64,000 bases of DNA from Vreelandella neptunia (GTDB taxonomy: Bacteria; Pseudomonadota; Gammaproteobacteria; Pseudomonadales; Halomonadaceae). Shown in pieces: positions 63,060 through 64,000 of the stretch; the stretch's first letter is position 1, and the number at the start of each line of letters is the position of its first letter. Location of the stretch: NCBI RefSeq assembly GCF_034479615.1, contig NZ_CP140255.1, positions 4,650,001 through 4,714,000 on the forward strand. The letters run 5' to 3'. Both the position numbers and the translations under genes were made by a program. Below the pieces are notes generated by a model that was given only the letters and a program-made list of their open reading frames with translations, was not told where the DNA came from and searched no databases.

Positions 63060-64000
63060 GTGACTCAACAAACCCCCTTTCCAATGAACACTTGGTACGT
63101 CGCCTGCACCCCTGATGAGCTTACCGAAAAGCCACTCGGGCGAACTATTTGCAATAAGCAACTAGTTTTCTTCCGCGGCGATGAAGGTCGCGTAGCCGCC
63201 GTGGAGGATTTCTGCCCCCACCGTGGCGCGCCACTCTCCCTGGGCTTTGTCCGTGATGGCAAGCTGGTTTGCGGCTACCACGGCCTTGAAATGAACTGCA
63301 GCGGCAAATGCGACAGCATGCCCGGCCAGCGGGTTCGCGGCTTCCCAAGCAATCGTGCCTATCCTGTTGAAGAACGCCACGGCTTTATCTGGATCTGGCC
63401 CGGCGACCCCGATAAAGCTGACGCCGATCTGATCCCCGAGCTGCACTGGGCCAACAACCCCGACTGGGCTTATGGCGGCGGCCTCTACCATATTCAGTGT
63501 GAATATCGCCTGATGATCGACAACCTCATGGACCTTACCCATGAGACCTATGTGCACGCCTCCAGCATTGGCCAGCCAGAAATAGAGGAAGCCGCACCGG
63601 AAACAACGGTTAACGGCGATGAGGTGGTCACCAGCCGCGAGATGGAGAATATCCCCGCGCCGCCTTTCTGGCAGGCCGCCCTTAGGGGTAACGGGCTTGC
63701 AGACGACGTACCCGTTGATCGCTGGCAGATTTGCCGCTTTACCCCGCCCAGCCATGTGTTAATTGAAGTCGGCGTGGCCCACGCGGGCAATGGCGGGGCC
63801 AACGCACCGGCCAATGTAAAAGCCTCAAGTATCGTAGTCGACTTTATCACCCCAGAATCAGACACCTCTATCTGGTACTTCTGGGGAATGGCCCGCAACT
63901 TCAAGCCGGAAGATCAGGCGCTCACCGACAAGATCCGCGAGGGCCAGGGCAAGATCTTCGAAGAGGATCTTGAGATGCTCGAGGCACAGCAGCGTAACCT
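63060..64000 (+). CDS. vanA: Vanillate O-demethylase oxygenase subunit, 5' part
   Basis: Rieske non-haem iron oxygenase that converts vanillate to protocatechuate and formaldehyde. The first 313 residues are present and the gene runs off the window. Rieske ligands are Cys52, His54, Cys71, His74; the iron site is the D-x2-H-x4-H set Asp158, His161, His166 in MDLTHETYVH. It begins with GTG, chosen because AAGGAG is correctly spaced and the protein then starts like VanA (TWYVACTPDEL near 11). It finishes the ferulate-vanillin-vanillate route. Confidence 0.93.
   Translation, partial: MTQQTPFPMNTWYVACTPDELTEKPLGRTICNKQLVFFRGDEGRVAAVEDFCPHRGAPLSLGFVRDGKLVCGYHGLEMNCSGKCDSMPGQRVRGFPSNRAYPVEERHGFIWIWPGDPDKADADLIPELHWANNPDWAYGGGLYHIQCEYRLMIDNLMDLTHETYVHASSIGQPEIEEAAPETTVNGDEVVTSREMENIPAPPFWQAALRGNGLADDVPVDRWQICRFTPPSHVLIEVGVAHAGNGGANAPANVKASSIVVDFITPESDTSIWYFWGMARNFKPEDQALTDKIREGQGKIFEEDLEMLEAQQRN

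Noticed and set aside
1..64000. CRISPR arrays, tRNA/rRNA genes, prophage, toxin-antitoxin or defence genes
   Set aside because: No regularly spaced short repeats, cloverleaf genes, phage structural genes or defence families were recognised on either strand.

Overview
The window reads as a chromosomal catabolic island of a Gram-negative gammaproteobacterium. Halomonadaceae (Halomonas-like) is my best guess, from the protein style and the wealth of TRAP transporters; this is inference, as there is no rRNA or housekeeping gene to anchor it. Almost every gene serves uptake or breakdown of plant-derived aromatic acids, aldehydes and alcohols.

Layout. (1) 1-16.0 kb, minus strand: a LivFGMH-type ABC importer with its binding protein, a copy of catA-benA-benB, then a full catB-catC-catA-benA-benB-benC-benD-benE operon (benzoate to catechol to muconolactone isomers). 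The two catA-benAB blocks are a near-perfect 2.95-kb direct repeat 6,641 bp apart. (2) 16.4-20.1 kb: a second, orphan ABC binding protein, a salicylate hydroxylase and a divergent NahR-like regulator. (3) 20.1-23.0 kb: an NTF2-like protein, a beta-keto acid cleavage enzyme (BKACE) and a DASS carboxylate transporter. (4) 24-29 kb: a TRAP transporter, an isochorismatase-like hydrolase and an AraC regulator, substrate unknown. (5) 29.1-30.3 kb: an apparently intact IS3-family (IS407-group-like) element with a 4-bp target duplication. (6) 30.6-34.4 kb: an outer-membrane SphA/MetA-pathway protein, a protein resembling the MpaB/DUF2236 oxygenases and a benzaldehyde-dehydrogenase-like enzyme; this is the least conventional cluster. 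(7) 34.5-41.7 kb: IclR regulator, gentisate dioxygenase, fumarylpyruvate hydrolase, 3-hydroxybenzoate 6-hydroxylase and a TRAP transporter. (8) 41.9-47.8 kb: pobA/pobR, then an AraC regulator with aldehyde and alcohol dehydrogenases. (9) 48-50.8 kb: another TRAP transporter. (10) 51.1-60.7 kb: ferulate catabolism (dctQM-ech-vdh-dctP operon, MarR regulator, fcs, thiolase). (11) 60.8-64 kb: a DcaP-like porin, a VanR-type regulator and the 5' part of vanA.

Together: benzoate and salicylate converge on catechol (ortho cleavage); 3-hydroxybenzoate goes through gentisate; 4-hydroxybenzoate, ferulate and vanillate converge on protocatechuate; aryl alcohols and aldehydes feed the acids. The lower beta-ketoadipate genes (catD/pcaD, pcaIJ, pcaGH) and a maleylpyruvate isomerase are not in the window. 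Seven import systems are present: one ABC, BenE, one DASS and four TRAP systems, one of which is split around the ferulate genes.

Regulatory sequence read by eye includes an ATAC-N7-GTAT (BenM/CatM-type) site in an identically spaced 40-bp block upstream of both catB and the extra catA, a strong palindrome upstream of the ferulate operon next to the MarR gene, and several intrinsic terminators.
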